Assembly (NCBI RefSeq): GCF_003369915.1
Contig: NC_046675.1
Coordinates: 2,728,001-2,792,000, forward strand
Length of the DNA stretch: 64,000 nt
Direction of reading: 5' to 3'
From: Drosophila miranda
Taxonomy: Eukaryota > Arthropoda > Insecta > Diptera > Drosophilidae
The number at the start of each line of letters is the position of its first letter. The first letter of the stretch is position 1. The notes below the pieces were generated by a model that searched no databases, was not told the origin of the DNA, and saw only the letters and a list, made by a program, of their open reading frames with translations. Of the stretch, positions 10,457 through 21,391 are shown piece by piece. Position numbers and translations under genes: made by a program.

Positions 10457-12066
10457 CAAATTATTTGTATTCGTATTCCATCATATTCCTCGTTTTTGAT
10501 ATTCGGTTGAGTATTACTAGCTAGCCAGGACCTTCAGTCCAGAAACCATAATTTTATCCGATAGATGAATCAATGTGCTGCAAGAATGGTTTATTTTAAG
10601 TACTCATCTTTATTGGATTTTTTGTAAAATAAGGTCTAAACATAAAACGTCTACAACAATTTCCACAAAATTTGTTTTTTTACATGGTAGCTACACGCTA
10701 ATTACACAACAGAGGCAAATTTGTACGTTTGTTGACAAGTTTGACCGTTTTTTTTCATACAAGCCCCATGGAAGCGCCAGTGTGCAGACTCCATTATCCA
10801 AATGTGAGGCCACATCGTGGCCTCGCTTTTCTACACGATTTCTATATTGGTGCATTGGACAACAGGGTGTTCTAAAAATACTGGAGAATACTCAAAATCA
10901 CCATGAAAAGTATACAAATATACAAGGTGTGTGAGCTAGACAAGGTGTCTAATACGAAAGTTTCAGTGTGACTGTGGATGACATCAGAAATATACCGGAA
11001 TAAGAGGATTTGAAATTCAAAAAGAAATAAGAGAAAATAATTTTTGATTTGCATTCGGTACCTCTTAATTCGGATCCTGATGCTTTTGTGCTTTCATCTT
11101 TTACATACGAATTTCTATATTTATTCAACCATTAATTTCACTATACATTAAATCACAGTAAAATTCAAATTCTTAGGATCGGTTGTCCCTTAGGCCAGTA
11201 GGAAAAAGGAGGTCAAGCTGGAAGAAAACAATATATGAAATAATAGCCAGTAAATACTTAGATAAAGTGAAAGAAAAAACAGCAAGGCATTTTTGTTAAA
11301 ATTGCCTATTTTATTTTAGTTGTATCACATAATCCTTAGATGCATGTTTGTGTACGTGTGTTACAAATTATTGAGTATGCGATATAATGAAGTATTTGGG
11401 AAAGGGAGAGGGGGGTGCGCGCCTCAGTCGAGGCGCGTGAATAAGGAACATTCTTGTAACTTAAATAAATAGCAGACAATATTAGACATTTAAAGATATA
11501 TAAATTTAAAATTAGATGAGCGACATCGCTTGACTCTGACCGACAAAAGGAGTTAAAATACGAAAAAAAAAAAGTATCCCTAAACGAGAGCGGACAATGG
11601 GGCAGGTCCTAGATCTAAAATCGAAACGTACGAAACGTATGCCGCAGTACTTCTTTTGCGAATATATAATATTTACATTGGCGAGATTTCTGGCCATGGG
11701 ATGGGGCCATCCTCTAGTATGTGAAGTACAACAATTAAGCACAACAGTAAACGGCGCAACAATTGGTTATATACGAATATCAGTTCTGCCTAAGCTAACA
11801 CGTGTATATAGAACATATGTATAAGGTATGTATTATATATCTGGCGGTCGGTGTCAACTCACATCTCAACCTTATGTCTCTCAACAGTTCATTTCGTTTG
11901 CCTTGCGACTAGCGGTGGTATTGCGACTGCTCCTAAAACTTAGATTATGGTACTTGGCATAGAATCTACTTAAGCTCGTAAGCGGCGACTCGACAAAGCA
12001 TCTCAGCGGCTGGAGGTGACTCTGCAGCTGCCGGAGAGACACGTTGTGCCGTCGCTTCCACAGATA
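10457..12066. other. A+T-rich spacer with probable lilipod 3' UTR
   Basis: Between the polybromo promoter and the lilipod stop codon. The right part (about 11300-12066) probably holds the lilipod 3' UTR on the - strand, with TTTATT (AATAAA on the - strand) near 11309. It contains a perfect 8-bp G+C-rich hairpin at 11418-11437. Open frames here are short and A+T-biased, and I see no gene. Confidence 0.45.
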
Positions 12067-15000
12067 TCAGTTGATGAAGCTCATGTAGTTAGTAAAGAGC
12101 ACATAGTTTTCTACTAACCGGGCACGCAGCTCACGTCGCACGGTGGCCGAGAACTTGTTGGCCAAGCACAGCGCTGTGGTTGTGCCAAACACCAGATTGT
12201 AGAGCAAAACAATCTGGAAGTTCCCGAGCCACTCGATGGCACCAAAGTCCCCCAGCAGATCGAAGTTTGTAATGCCTGTTTATGGGTGGGTGTGGATGTT
12301 AGTGCCAATCATTTTTTAGTCATTCTAGCATATACGAGTACCTATAATCCTGCTGAGCAGCGGCAGGGCCGAGGATAGGACCAGCATGAAGCCACAGTTG
12401 AGCATTAGCTGGGGCAGTGAGGTCTGGTGCTGCTTGGGGCGCACAGTGCGCATGAAGGGCATGCTGTAGAAGCCCACCACAGAGGTGGCGCCCAGATAAA
12501 AGATGAGGCAAACCTCCAGTCCGGCGCCAAAGGGTCCCAGCTTCGACAGCGATGAAATTCCCAGCGTGAATTGCTGCAAAACAGAATCAGAATTCCATTA
12601 GTAGCAATGGCCAAAAGCCTCGCTCGGCGACCTACTCTTGTGCTCAACGGCAGAGCCTTGATTCCTATGAGCAGCTCGAGCGTGTTTTGCACCACCAACA
12701 GAATGGTCATGCCCGTGCAGAAGAGCAGCAGCAGCATGGCCAGCGGATAGACAAACGAACGCTGGAACGTGCTCGACTTGCGCTGTTTGTCCAGCTCCAT
12801 GCGCTCACAGTCCAATTCTCTCAGTCTTTCGTTCAGCTGCTGTTCACTCGCGTTAAAGCCTGTCGCCTTGCGCTGGTAGAGATGCTCCAGCGACTGTTGC
12901 AGCAAGGACGGGTGATGGTATCCACGACTGCGTCCATTTCGATGGTGGCCATTGGTGGCATCCGCAATGCTCACGTTGTGCAGCTCAATGTGGGCCAACT
13001 TCCGCTTGACGCTCGCCTCCTCCATGGAGAAGACGTCGAACTCCTCGTTCACATCCCGCCGCAGCATGGGACGCACCAGCACCTGGTTGACAACGCCAAA
13101 CAGACGCACAAATCCGCAGGGAGTGCAAACTAGGGAGGAAAAAACAAACAAACACAGTAAACAAAGTGCCTCTTGCCCGTTTCCATGACAAATAAACAGT
13201 CTAAAAAACAAATTCACTTCGAAAAAGCAGCAGCACGGATCGGATTATATTCCAGAACGGAGCTCAAAATGACTAGCAAGGGACTCGACGACTTTTCCGA
13301 GTTCGAGGCCACTCTGCAGAAGATCGAAGACATATTGCACGAGAGCGATGAGAAGCAAGACGCGGCAGCAGCGGCCGAGTCCAAGACGGTCGTTGACTTT
13401 GACAAATTGGATCCCGACAATGTGCGCCTAAAGGTGCGCGAGAATCGCACTGTGATCAACCGCAAGAGCCTGGAGGAGGACAAAAAGAACGAGGCTGGAA
13501 TGGTGCAGACCATGAACCAGCAAAGCTTCATGCAGCAGGTGGAGAAGGACGCCAATGAGCGCGCCGAGTCACGGGCCAAGCGCGAGTACGAGGCGGAGGT
13601 GCAAAAGAGGTAATCCTCCCAATACAGGCAATCCTTGTAGCCCTGATTTCATTCCTCTGCTTCCACAGTCATGGCAACGAAGCCTTTCGCAACGCGAAGT
13701 ACGAAAAGGCCATTCTCCACTACGGCAAGGCCCTGGCTCAGATCAAAGACAGCGCCATAACGTACAACAATCGCGCCTTGTGCTACATCAAGTGGGTACT
13801 CAGAAACCGAAGCCCTTTTGGCTCTCCTAAAGCTCTCCTTCGATCTTTCAGGCTCCGCAACTATAAGCGCGCTCTGCAGGACTGCCAGCATGTGGTGGAC
13901 AAGCTGCAGGAGACCAATCTGCGCGCCTGGCTGTACAAGGCCACGGCCTACAAGCGTCTCGGACAGACAAAGGACTTTGAGGAGAGCGTGGCCAAGGCCC
14001 GCGAGCACAATCCCAAGCAGCTGGCCTACATCGAGAAGTACATCAATCAGATGGAGGCAGAGACCTAGAAACCTTAAATTTGTTACATATACACTGTATT
14101 TTATACTCACTGAGCATCAGCATTACGCCCAGAAACGAGACACAGGAATAAAGGAACGGCAGGTGAACACTGCCCAGATCTGTGAAGCGTAAAGAGCGGA
14201 AATTAGCAATGGATTGTACAACGATTGTTTACAGATTTACAGAAGAGGGTGCAGTGCTGTCTGAGCGACAGACTGGAACCGCTCCCAGTCCATGGCAATG
14301 GGTGCGGAGTGCACATCGTTTCACTCACTTAAAAACCAAAAGAACTGTAGTTTTTCAATCCCGAAAACTGCGCTTAGAACTGCAGTGAGTACCAGCACAA
14401 TGATGGCCATCAGCATGAATACTGTAAAGGTCTCGTAGACGCGCGGCAGTATGCCCTTCTTGTGGCCCACGAAGCCCGTGGATTCGGTGAACAAATACAC
14501 GAACGGCAGGAAGATGAACAGCGACAGATTGGAGAACAGAAACACATGATTCCAGAGACCTACAATGGAGAGGGGGTTTAGAACAGAATATTAATCAATC
14601 CGGGGGGGAGGGTTCTTCGCGCCCTTGCCTTGTATGAGGGAACTGTTGAGCCATTTCACGTAGTAGCTGTTGGGATACAAGAGCAGCACCTCGTTGCTGG
14701 CTATGGAGACTGGCAGCAGCATGGCAGCCCCCTCGGCGACGGCCAGTGTGAATGTGCAGAGCCAAAAGCTGCAAGAAAAACGTTTTGATTAGTGCCACTG
14801 GCATTGGCATGTCTCTCCGAATGCAGCCACTCTCGCGAGTCGCGACTGACTTGGCAATTAGCAAAGTCAAGCGGCAATTGGCAGGCCGGGAGGTTATTGA
14901 CTCCCTCTCTAGCGGATCGGATGCCTTACCTTATGCGATACACCAGCACCTCGTCCTCGTCGTTCGAATAGAGATCGTCACGATCGCGTCGCCGAAAACG

Positions 15001-18000
15001 TGAGACGACCACATAGGAGCTAAAGTACAGCAGAATGATCAGCAGCAAGAAAATCTGAAAGGAAGAACACGGAGACCATAAACTATCTATCTATCTATCT
15101 ATCTATCTGTATATATTGAACCTATTCCCCACCCACGCATTTCTTTTGTTTTTCTTTAAATGCAAATATTTTGTCGCTTTTTGGGGCTTCGTTTCGGTCT
15201 ACCAACTGCCAAAACATTTGCTCGGATCTAAAGTATATTCATTTATACTCAAGTAAATGCATGTTTGCAGACCCCACACACCCACACACATCCACACATC
15301 TGTATGATACGATTGGGAACTAGATCTCTATAAAATTCTGTGTGAATCAGGAAGGTACTACATAGGTGTCAAAGTCTGTTTGTTATTGTCAAGTGTTTCT
15401 ACACCGTTTCACGGTCATATCTATAGAGAAGTGCGAGTACTCGCGTCGAACATTCCATTGAAGATTCTATTAACTTGGACAAAAGATTCTTTTGAAATGC
15501 TTTTGTTTCTTAGATCAAAGCAAGTGTTTTTTCAATTGCTTTGACAATCGCTTTTATCTATATAAATCTATTGTATTATCATACAATTTTGGTATAGGGA
15601 AAGTTCTTAAATGGTTTGGGTGACACGTCATGTGTCAAAATGTATTCCATTCTAGCATAAAGCTGGAAATGGTCTGGAAAGGGTCTACCATTTCGCTTAT
15701 TTGTTTGTACAGTTGTACTATCGGGTAAAACCCCCTAGCCACTCGTCTTGAATAAATACAGAGCAACCGCAGAATGTTCCCCGACCGCTTGAAGCCGCAG
15801 CACCTTGGTTACAAGCAAATCAATAATTGGTGATTAATTATGGCCACCAATCGACCAATGCTTTCGACGACAGCAGCAATAGAGGCGTCCAAGGGTCACA
15901 AGCAGGGCTTATCAGTGGCCGACGACAATTGATGATAAGACCCGGCAGACCGACCCACAAAGCGGGAACCATTTGAATGTCATCCATCCACTTCAAACAT
16001 TCGGCGATTATCTCCCGAACAAAACCTACTATATGTCCGATTATATACGGAATGAATGAATGAATTTCGGGAAGCATATTTGCCACCCAAAAGTTCGCCT
16101 GGGAAACATTTGTGGCCACGTCATACATCTGTATTTTTGTTGGTTATTTAAACCAAATAAAAACAAGACAAAAATAGATGGATAGATACGCGAGGAGAGG
16201 CGCTTCGCATATATATACTATAAATCATTAACAAAAGATACTTTTCATGTTTTTCAGACAGTGAGAGAGGGAACAAAAAATAGCAATTAATTGTCCGCTT
16301 TTGTTTGTTATTCAAGATAGTTGCATTTGTATCTGTGAGATACTCTTCAGCGCAGTATTCGTGCAAATTCCAATTAACTTTTGCATGCCCCATCGGTTGC
16401 CCCATCGGTTCGGTGTGATCAGAGGCAATTAAATCAAATTATCTTCAATTATTTTCGCCATTCGGGAGTCGCAGAACTCAGATCTACAGTCTGTTCCGAA
16501 TTTTATTATTATTTAAACAGTTTTCTTGCCAAAAAATTAAATAAAGAAACGCAAAAACATTTGCTATCAACAAACGTGCGTCGCTTATTTATAGAACATT
16601 CAAGCGGCTAGACTCCAGAGCGAGGAACGATCATAAAACTTGCAAGTTTCATAACTCTATAGAGTGGGGAGATTCGGAATAGAGTCCACGAATCGTTTAA
16701 TTGTAGTCTCTGGCAACTATCTTATGGTTCTGAAACGGACTGTTCATGCCACTGGGCACGATGACGTGCCTCTTTCCGTTGAACTTGGAACACGTAGACG
16801 CGGTCCGATGTATGAGATATGAGCAGCTTCTGCCTCTGCCCTGCCCGTACACATTCCAGAATGAAAACGCAGCGAGAGCTTCAAGTACGAGTGCGACGAC
16901 ACGCTCCAAGAGGTTTTGTGCCCGCGAACAAACTGCATTTCTATCGGAAAGTGATATCTTTTGACCAAAAGATACCCCAAATCAAGAGTCAATGACTTGA
17001 CATGAACTCGACATCGAAATTGGCAGGAAAACAACGCCCATTAAATGTCGACGCCGACTTTGGCTATAAATAGGAAACAACGCCCAAAATGCAAGGCGAT
17101 TTGCAGGCAGAAGGCAGCAGGAGGGAGAGGGGGAGGACCAGCAGAGACACTCGTAGTACGAGTATCTTTTATATGTACTATAATATCTTGTCAGACTGGT
17201 TGCTGCTTGGCTTGAAGACAACTTTGCCGGTGAATGGGCTGGCAAAATATTGTATTTACCGAGTGAAAAATCAAAGAGTTGTAGAGTTTTAGAGGGTAAA
17301 GGCAAGACCTTGAAAGGCTTTCAAGTGTAGAATAAAAGTGTAAAAGTGTGCTGCTCCATCTCTAGTAAAAGGGTATCTTATGGTCCAAACTATAGAAATT
17401 TCAACACATAATTTAATTGCACAAGGTGAAAGATGTTTTTAGACACCGAGTTGACAATCGGTAAGAGTGGGGATCAGTGCCAGAGGGAACAAAAACAGAA
17501 AACAGAAAGCACAATCTTTTCAATTTCATTCGAGACTTTCTTTGAAAAGCTATTCTTGGGAGATCTTTGGGGAATTTCTTTACTTTACAGTTAATCACGG
17601 TTCTTATCGCTGGACACGGCACAAAACAGTTGCAAGAAAATGACTAAGAACCTGCCCCACAATGTGGTTACCCAAGGCGTCTCATGCGTCCCATGGTGTG
17701 GGCTGGAAAGCCGGCTTCCCACCTGCCTCCTACCGCCCCCCCACTGGTTCTTCTGTTTCGGGTTTTGGGTGGGCTTCTGCATTATTCATGAATGCTTTGG
17801 CAGTCAATCGCATTCGGTTTGGGCTCTGGCCAGAACTCACGTACCTCTAATCTGACCCACATTCTGCCTGTGGGGCGGGGTCGGGCGGCATTATTCAATT
17901 TTCGGCAATGCCATGCAATGGGAAATGTGCTTCAATAAAGAACTGGTTTCCATTTCCTGGACCCAAAACCATCGGCAATGATTATATTTAAATCTATGGC

Positions 18001-19297
18001 TATTTTTGAAGAGCCTAAATATAAATAAATGTGTGTTTTTCTGAGTAATTTGAACAATTTGAAATGTATTTAACGCCTCGACTGCTATTGTTTAAACAAA
18101 AGCCAGCAGCTGCTGGTCACGACGGACCTTCGGAGTCTCGGAGGGAAGGAGGGGGGGGGGGGGGGGGGGGGGGGGCAGGGCGAATATCGTGCAGCATTTG
18201 CCATGCACTTGAAAATCGCTTGGGTCTGCACAAGTGTTTTTCAACAATTTTGTTTAAATTGTTTCGAGACGAAGAAAAAACATGTGAAATTTATGCTTTG
18301 CGCAATCCTGTAAACATTGCTTATATGTTGCACTTACACATGCACATGTGTGTGTATAAATTTTGTTTCTGTTTTGGTTATTAAACGCCCAATATGTCTA
18401 TAAATAGACCGCTTGGTCGCGGGGCAACACTTTCACTTGTTGCTTTTGTGCTCCTTCTTCCTCATTATTTTGTTGTTGCTTTTACCGTTTCATTTCAATT
18501 TGCATGTTCTGCTTCTCCTTCTCTATCTTCTGTCTTCTTGCTGAACTTTGCCTGACCCTGTGCCCTGTATGTGGTAGGGTATATGCAGTTCGAGCACTCT
18601 TGGCCACGGCTGTACCTTTTAGAGGACTAATTTGGGTTACCCTTATCTACACAAATCAATGTCTCTATCTTTTTACTTGCCCACATATTGATATGGAAAA
18701 TAATCCAGCCTAAAGATCTCTCATAATAAATTTTCCCCTCCTAAATCTCCCCTTACCGAGTATCAACCGTTCGAACTAGCCCCTTGCTTATCTTTACACA
18801 CACAGACACACCCGATTAGCAACAGGTGTTTATGTTTGTGTGCGTGTTTTTTTGCGATTTTTTGCAACCCAAATAGAAAGTGCAAAGAAGTGGCCACAAT
18901 CGCCTCTTCCCTCCACTTCCTCTCCGATAATCGGTTGGAATACCCGACCATAAATTATACACAAGGCAAACGCAGGCGCAGAAAACGCCGACACCCGAGT
19001 CGGATAACAGCCATAAACAAATAAAATTGTTTATCAAATTTAGAATGTAATTTCAGGCCTCACACACACACGCACGCAGGCACACGCTCAGACACTGGCG
19101 CCCTCCCGCAACGAACAGTACAGTTACAACAAGGAAAAGTCCGGCTGCAACGGCAGCTGCCACTGAATGCGTTCTGATTGTCTCTGGAAACCTTTTTTGG
19201 GGTGGAAGTACAGAGGTTGACTTACAATGTGCTCGCGTACTGTATTGTGAAACAATTGCAGCTTCAGATCGGTGACTTCCTCCTCCTCCTCGTCCAT
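12067..19297 (-). CDS. lili: Lilipod, LMBR1-family multipass membrane protein
   Basis: LMBR1/LIMR-family multipass membrane protein; in Drosophila lilipod promotes BMP signalling in germline stem cells. Eight exons read leftwards: 19297-19226, 15054-14930, 14768-14629, 14559-14329, 14179-14111, 13129-12636, 12573-12342, 12275-12067; 523 aa. The N terminus is acidic (MDEEEEEVTD) with no in-frame upstream Met before a stop. Successive hydrophobic segments follow (IFLLLIILLYF, LSLFIFLPFVYLF, VFMLMAIIVLVL and others). A hydrophilic cytoplasmic loop containing a coiled coil (NERLRELDCERMELDKQ) separates the N- and C-terminal membrane blocks. Intron 3 (14560-14628) has a GC donor. Intron 5 hosts a complete gene on the opposite strand. 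Intron 1 is 4.2 kb. Confidence 0.95.
13269..14068 (+). CDS. TPR protein nested in lilipod intron 5
   Basis: Small tetratricopeptide-repeat protein, similar in layout to TTC12-type cochaperone-like proteins, of uncertain role. Exons 13269-13609, 13669-13791 and 13852-14068; 226 aa. The N-terminal half is charged and helical (DFSEFEATLQKIEDIL, then Lys/Glu-rich). The C-terminal half holds about three TPR units (GNEAFRNAKYEKAILHYGKAL, NNRALCYIKLRNYKRALQDC, AWLYKATAYKRLGQ). No signal peptide is present. The start MTSKGLDDF at 13269 is preferred over an in-frame Met at 13185 because the protein features begin there. The gene lies entirely inside lilipod intron 5 (13130-14110) on the other strand. 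Its stop is only 43 bp from lilipod exon 5, and the nearest AATAAA (14147-14152) falls inside that exon, so the transcripts probably overlap in antisense. Confidence 0.87.
14147..14152 (+). terminator. Candidate poly(A) signal of nested TPR gene
   Basis: AATAAA lies 79 bp past the nested gene's stop codon, on its strand. It is antisense to lilipod coding exon 5, where the same bases are read as part of the Leu-Tyr-Ser codons. I see no other canonical signal between the stop and this point. Confidence 0.4.
15055..19225 (-). other. Large first intron of lilipod
   Basis: 4.17-kb intron with no recognisable gene. It holds a (CTAT)n run near 15081-15109, CA-rich tracts near 15280 and 18800, and an uninterrupted run of 25 G at 18151-18175. 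The size and position fit a regulatory intron, but no specific elements are identified. Confidence 0.55.
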
Positions 19298-20738
19298 GAG
19301 GAACGAGGATAGCCTATCGGTCGTAGCCTGAGACTGGGCCAGTTTTGTTTATTTTATTTAAAATCACTTCACAAACACAGACACACCAAATTTAGACAGT
19401 CGGAGATATTCCGCTATGTTAACTGAATTCCTATGGGTAGCTAATTTCACTTTTTACCCGTGACGACACACACGCACAACGAACAACACGATTACAACAG
19501 CGGGGGAAAGGGGCACGCGCTGTTCTAGTAGTAATTTTTTGACTAAAATGTTGACTATTTCACTTGACACGACCGCCCTAGCTGACTTTGGATGGTTAAA
19601 ATTAATTTAGATAGATTTTTGCAACCGCATTTCGTTCCGCACTGAGTGGGGCGACCAAATTTATTTTAATTTACGTCCGAATAACGACCGAGCGCCGCAA
19701 TAAAAATTTATCAACAATATGACCGTACGAGGCAGAGGCTAAAACACCAAAAACTATGATCAGCTGATTACGGTCGAATTTATTTTTTCTCAATATGCAA
19801 TATGCTAGTGTAAATCTAATAAAAACATCGATGCTTGAGAAAAAACATCGCTGTTAACAGGCTCTGCACACTGAGCACATCCCGGAGGAACGGTGGGATT
19901 TTTTGACAACTGTTAAACGCCAATCCGATAAGATGATGAGCATAAAATTACTTGTTTCACAATTTTAAATTAGCAAATTGGCTATATTGTTGGCTATAAT
20001 TAAACCTTCCATATATGTACAATAAACGTTTCTCTTTGGACTACCTTAAAAATTGCAGCAGCTCTGTTTGGAATTTGGTTTTTAAAAACTGTTCGCAATT
20101 TACTGGAGTATCCTGGCTTTGTTTCCTGGTGATCATCCTGTAATTTCTGCTGCTCCTTCTGGACTTCAAGCATATTCCTAAAAATCTCCAAAAGATTTTC
20201 CAGTTTAATCCGCTTTGGTGAGGCGCCTTGGTTGCAGAAATGATACCAAAACCGCAGTTGTATCTGTCCTGTCGACAATAACGGAAATATTTTGGGACCC
20301 CCGCAAATCCACAGTACTATCATGACAAATGTAATGGCTGCAAAATACTAATCATAGAAAGAGATAGCAAATACATACAGATGTTCATACTTAAATATCT
20401 TTAATATCTTTCAAATTAAGATTTAAAATTTGTCGCATATGTTGGATTTGAAAACCATCGGATAACTATCGCATAGAAACGTGCGGCTTAGGAACATCCA
20501 AAATGGATGGTGGACTAACTGGGAAATTCCGGAACGGCAAGAACTTACGGACCTTCCCCGAAATGGATGTCGGATGATCGTTAGAGTAGCCTTTAACTTC
20601 GATTTAATATTTAATAATTAAATAATTGTTGACAACAATTCAATTTAACGGATTCATTTGATGTCGAATTAATACCACAATTAATACCGATACCGATATA
20701 TAATACACTAATCAAAATCAGCTGTGACCCTTTAAAAA
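19298..20738. other. Spacer with lilipod promoter and a small open frame
   Basis: Between divergent lilipod (-) and the LYR-motif gene (+). Near the left end ATCAGCTGAT at 19759-19768 matches Ohler motif 5 (palindromic E-box) and an ATCGAT lies near 19828; these likely mark the lilipod promoter. The interval also contains a 107-codon open frame (separate entry). ATCAGCTGTG at 20717-20726 sits just 13 bp before the downstream gene's ATG. Confidence 0.5.
20000..20323 (-). CDS. Hypothetical 107-aa protein, doubtful
   Basis: Uninterrupted 107-codon frame starting MIVLWICGGPK. It has a hydrophobic/aromatic N-terminal half followed by a Lys/Glu/Gln helical stretch (LLEIFRNMLEVQKEQQKLQ) and a basic end. 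I recognise no family. It lies alone between two housekeeping promoters, in DNA of about 40% G+C, where a frame this long can occur by chance. There is no visible splice partner or poly(A) signal that decides the matter. Confidence 0.22.
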   Translation of the reverse strand: MIVLWICGGPKIFPLLSTGQIQLRFWYHFCNQGASPKRIKLENLLEIFRNMLEVQKEQQKLQDDHQETKPGYSSKLRTVFKNQIPNRAAAIFKVVQRETFIVHIWKV

Positions 20739-21324
20739 ATGTCTAATTTGCGGCGCCTGGTAAATTAAACGTATAAACGCATTTAAACCAACGTTAATCC
20801 TCAAATTGTAGGCTCTCAGTGCCTTCAAGAAGCTCCATCGCACGCGGCAGTACGTATTCGATGGCGACGTTCGGGCCTTGGAAGAGGCACGTCAGAAAAT
20901 CAACGACGAATTTCGGAAGAACCGAGTCGTGACCGACCAGGATGATATTCAGAACGTATGCATAAGATAAAGCATTAAATTGGTGTCCTTTCTAATCGCC
21001 CTCAACTTACAGAAGATCAAACTGGCGGAGGAATGTGCCCAAGAGCTGCGCGCTAATGTTATCCAGGCCCACAAACGAGAGGATGGCGTATATGGTGGGT
21101 TTCCCATTACATAAACATTCCCATAGCATTATATACGACATAATTGAATGTTTTTAGAGCTCCGCATAACGCCAGAGACGACACGAATGGACAATGTAGT
21201 CTTCAATCCGGATGCCATCATCGAGTCGCCTCGAAAACGCCGTGGGGCCAAACCCACAGAAGGCTGCTGTGGTGGCGCAGCGATGGCGGCGCTCGAGGCG
21301 GAGGTGGCGGCTCGTAAGAAGTAG
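20739..21324 (+). CDS. LYR-motif protein, LYRM7/MZM1-like complex III assembly factor
   Basis: Small mitochondrial matrix LYR protein; human LYRM7 (MZM1L) escorts the Rieske Fe-S protein UQCRFS1 during complex III assembly. Exons 20739-20759, 20812-20955, 21013-21094 and 21158-21324; 137 aa, a little longer than human LYRM7. The LYR-type helix reads [15 protein letters not shown] with [12 protein letters not shown] following, closely matching LYRM7 (FKTLHRTRQ, ARIKINEEFK). The C terminus is longer than in human and Ala/Arg-rich. The first coding exon is only seven codons. The stop codon lies 67 bp from the stop of the convergent PPIL4 gene, with no obvious AATAAA between, so its 3' UTR probably overlaps that gene. 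Confidence 0.82.
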
Positions 21325-21385
21325 AGAACTAGAAAAATTGTAGATGTAGTCAAAATCCTGTGTATGTTCCAGTCAAGAAAATCGC

Positions 21386-21391
21386 TTTATT
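21386..21391 (-). terminator. Poly(A) signal of the PPIL4-like gene, abutting its stop codon
   Basis: On the - strand AATAAA follows the TAA stop (21394-21392) directly, which predicts a very short 3' UTR of a few tens of bases. Confidence 0.6.
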
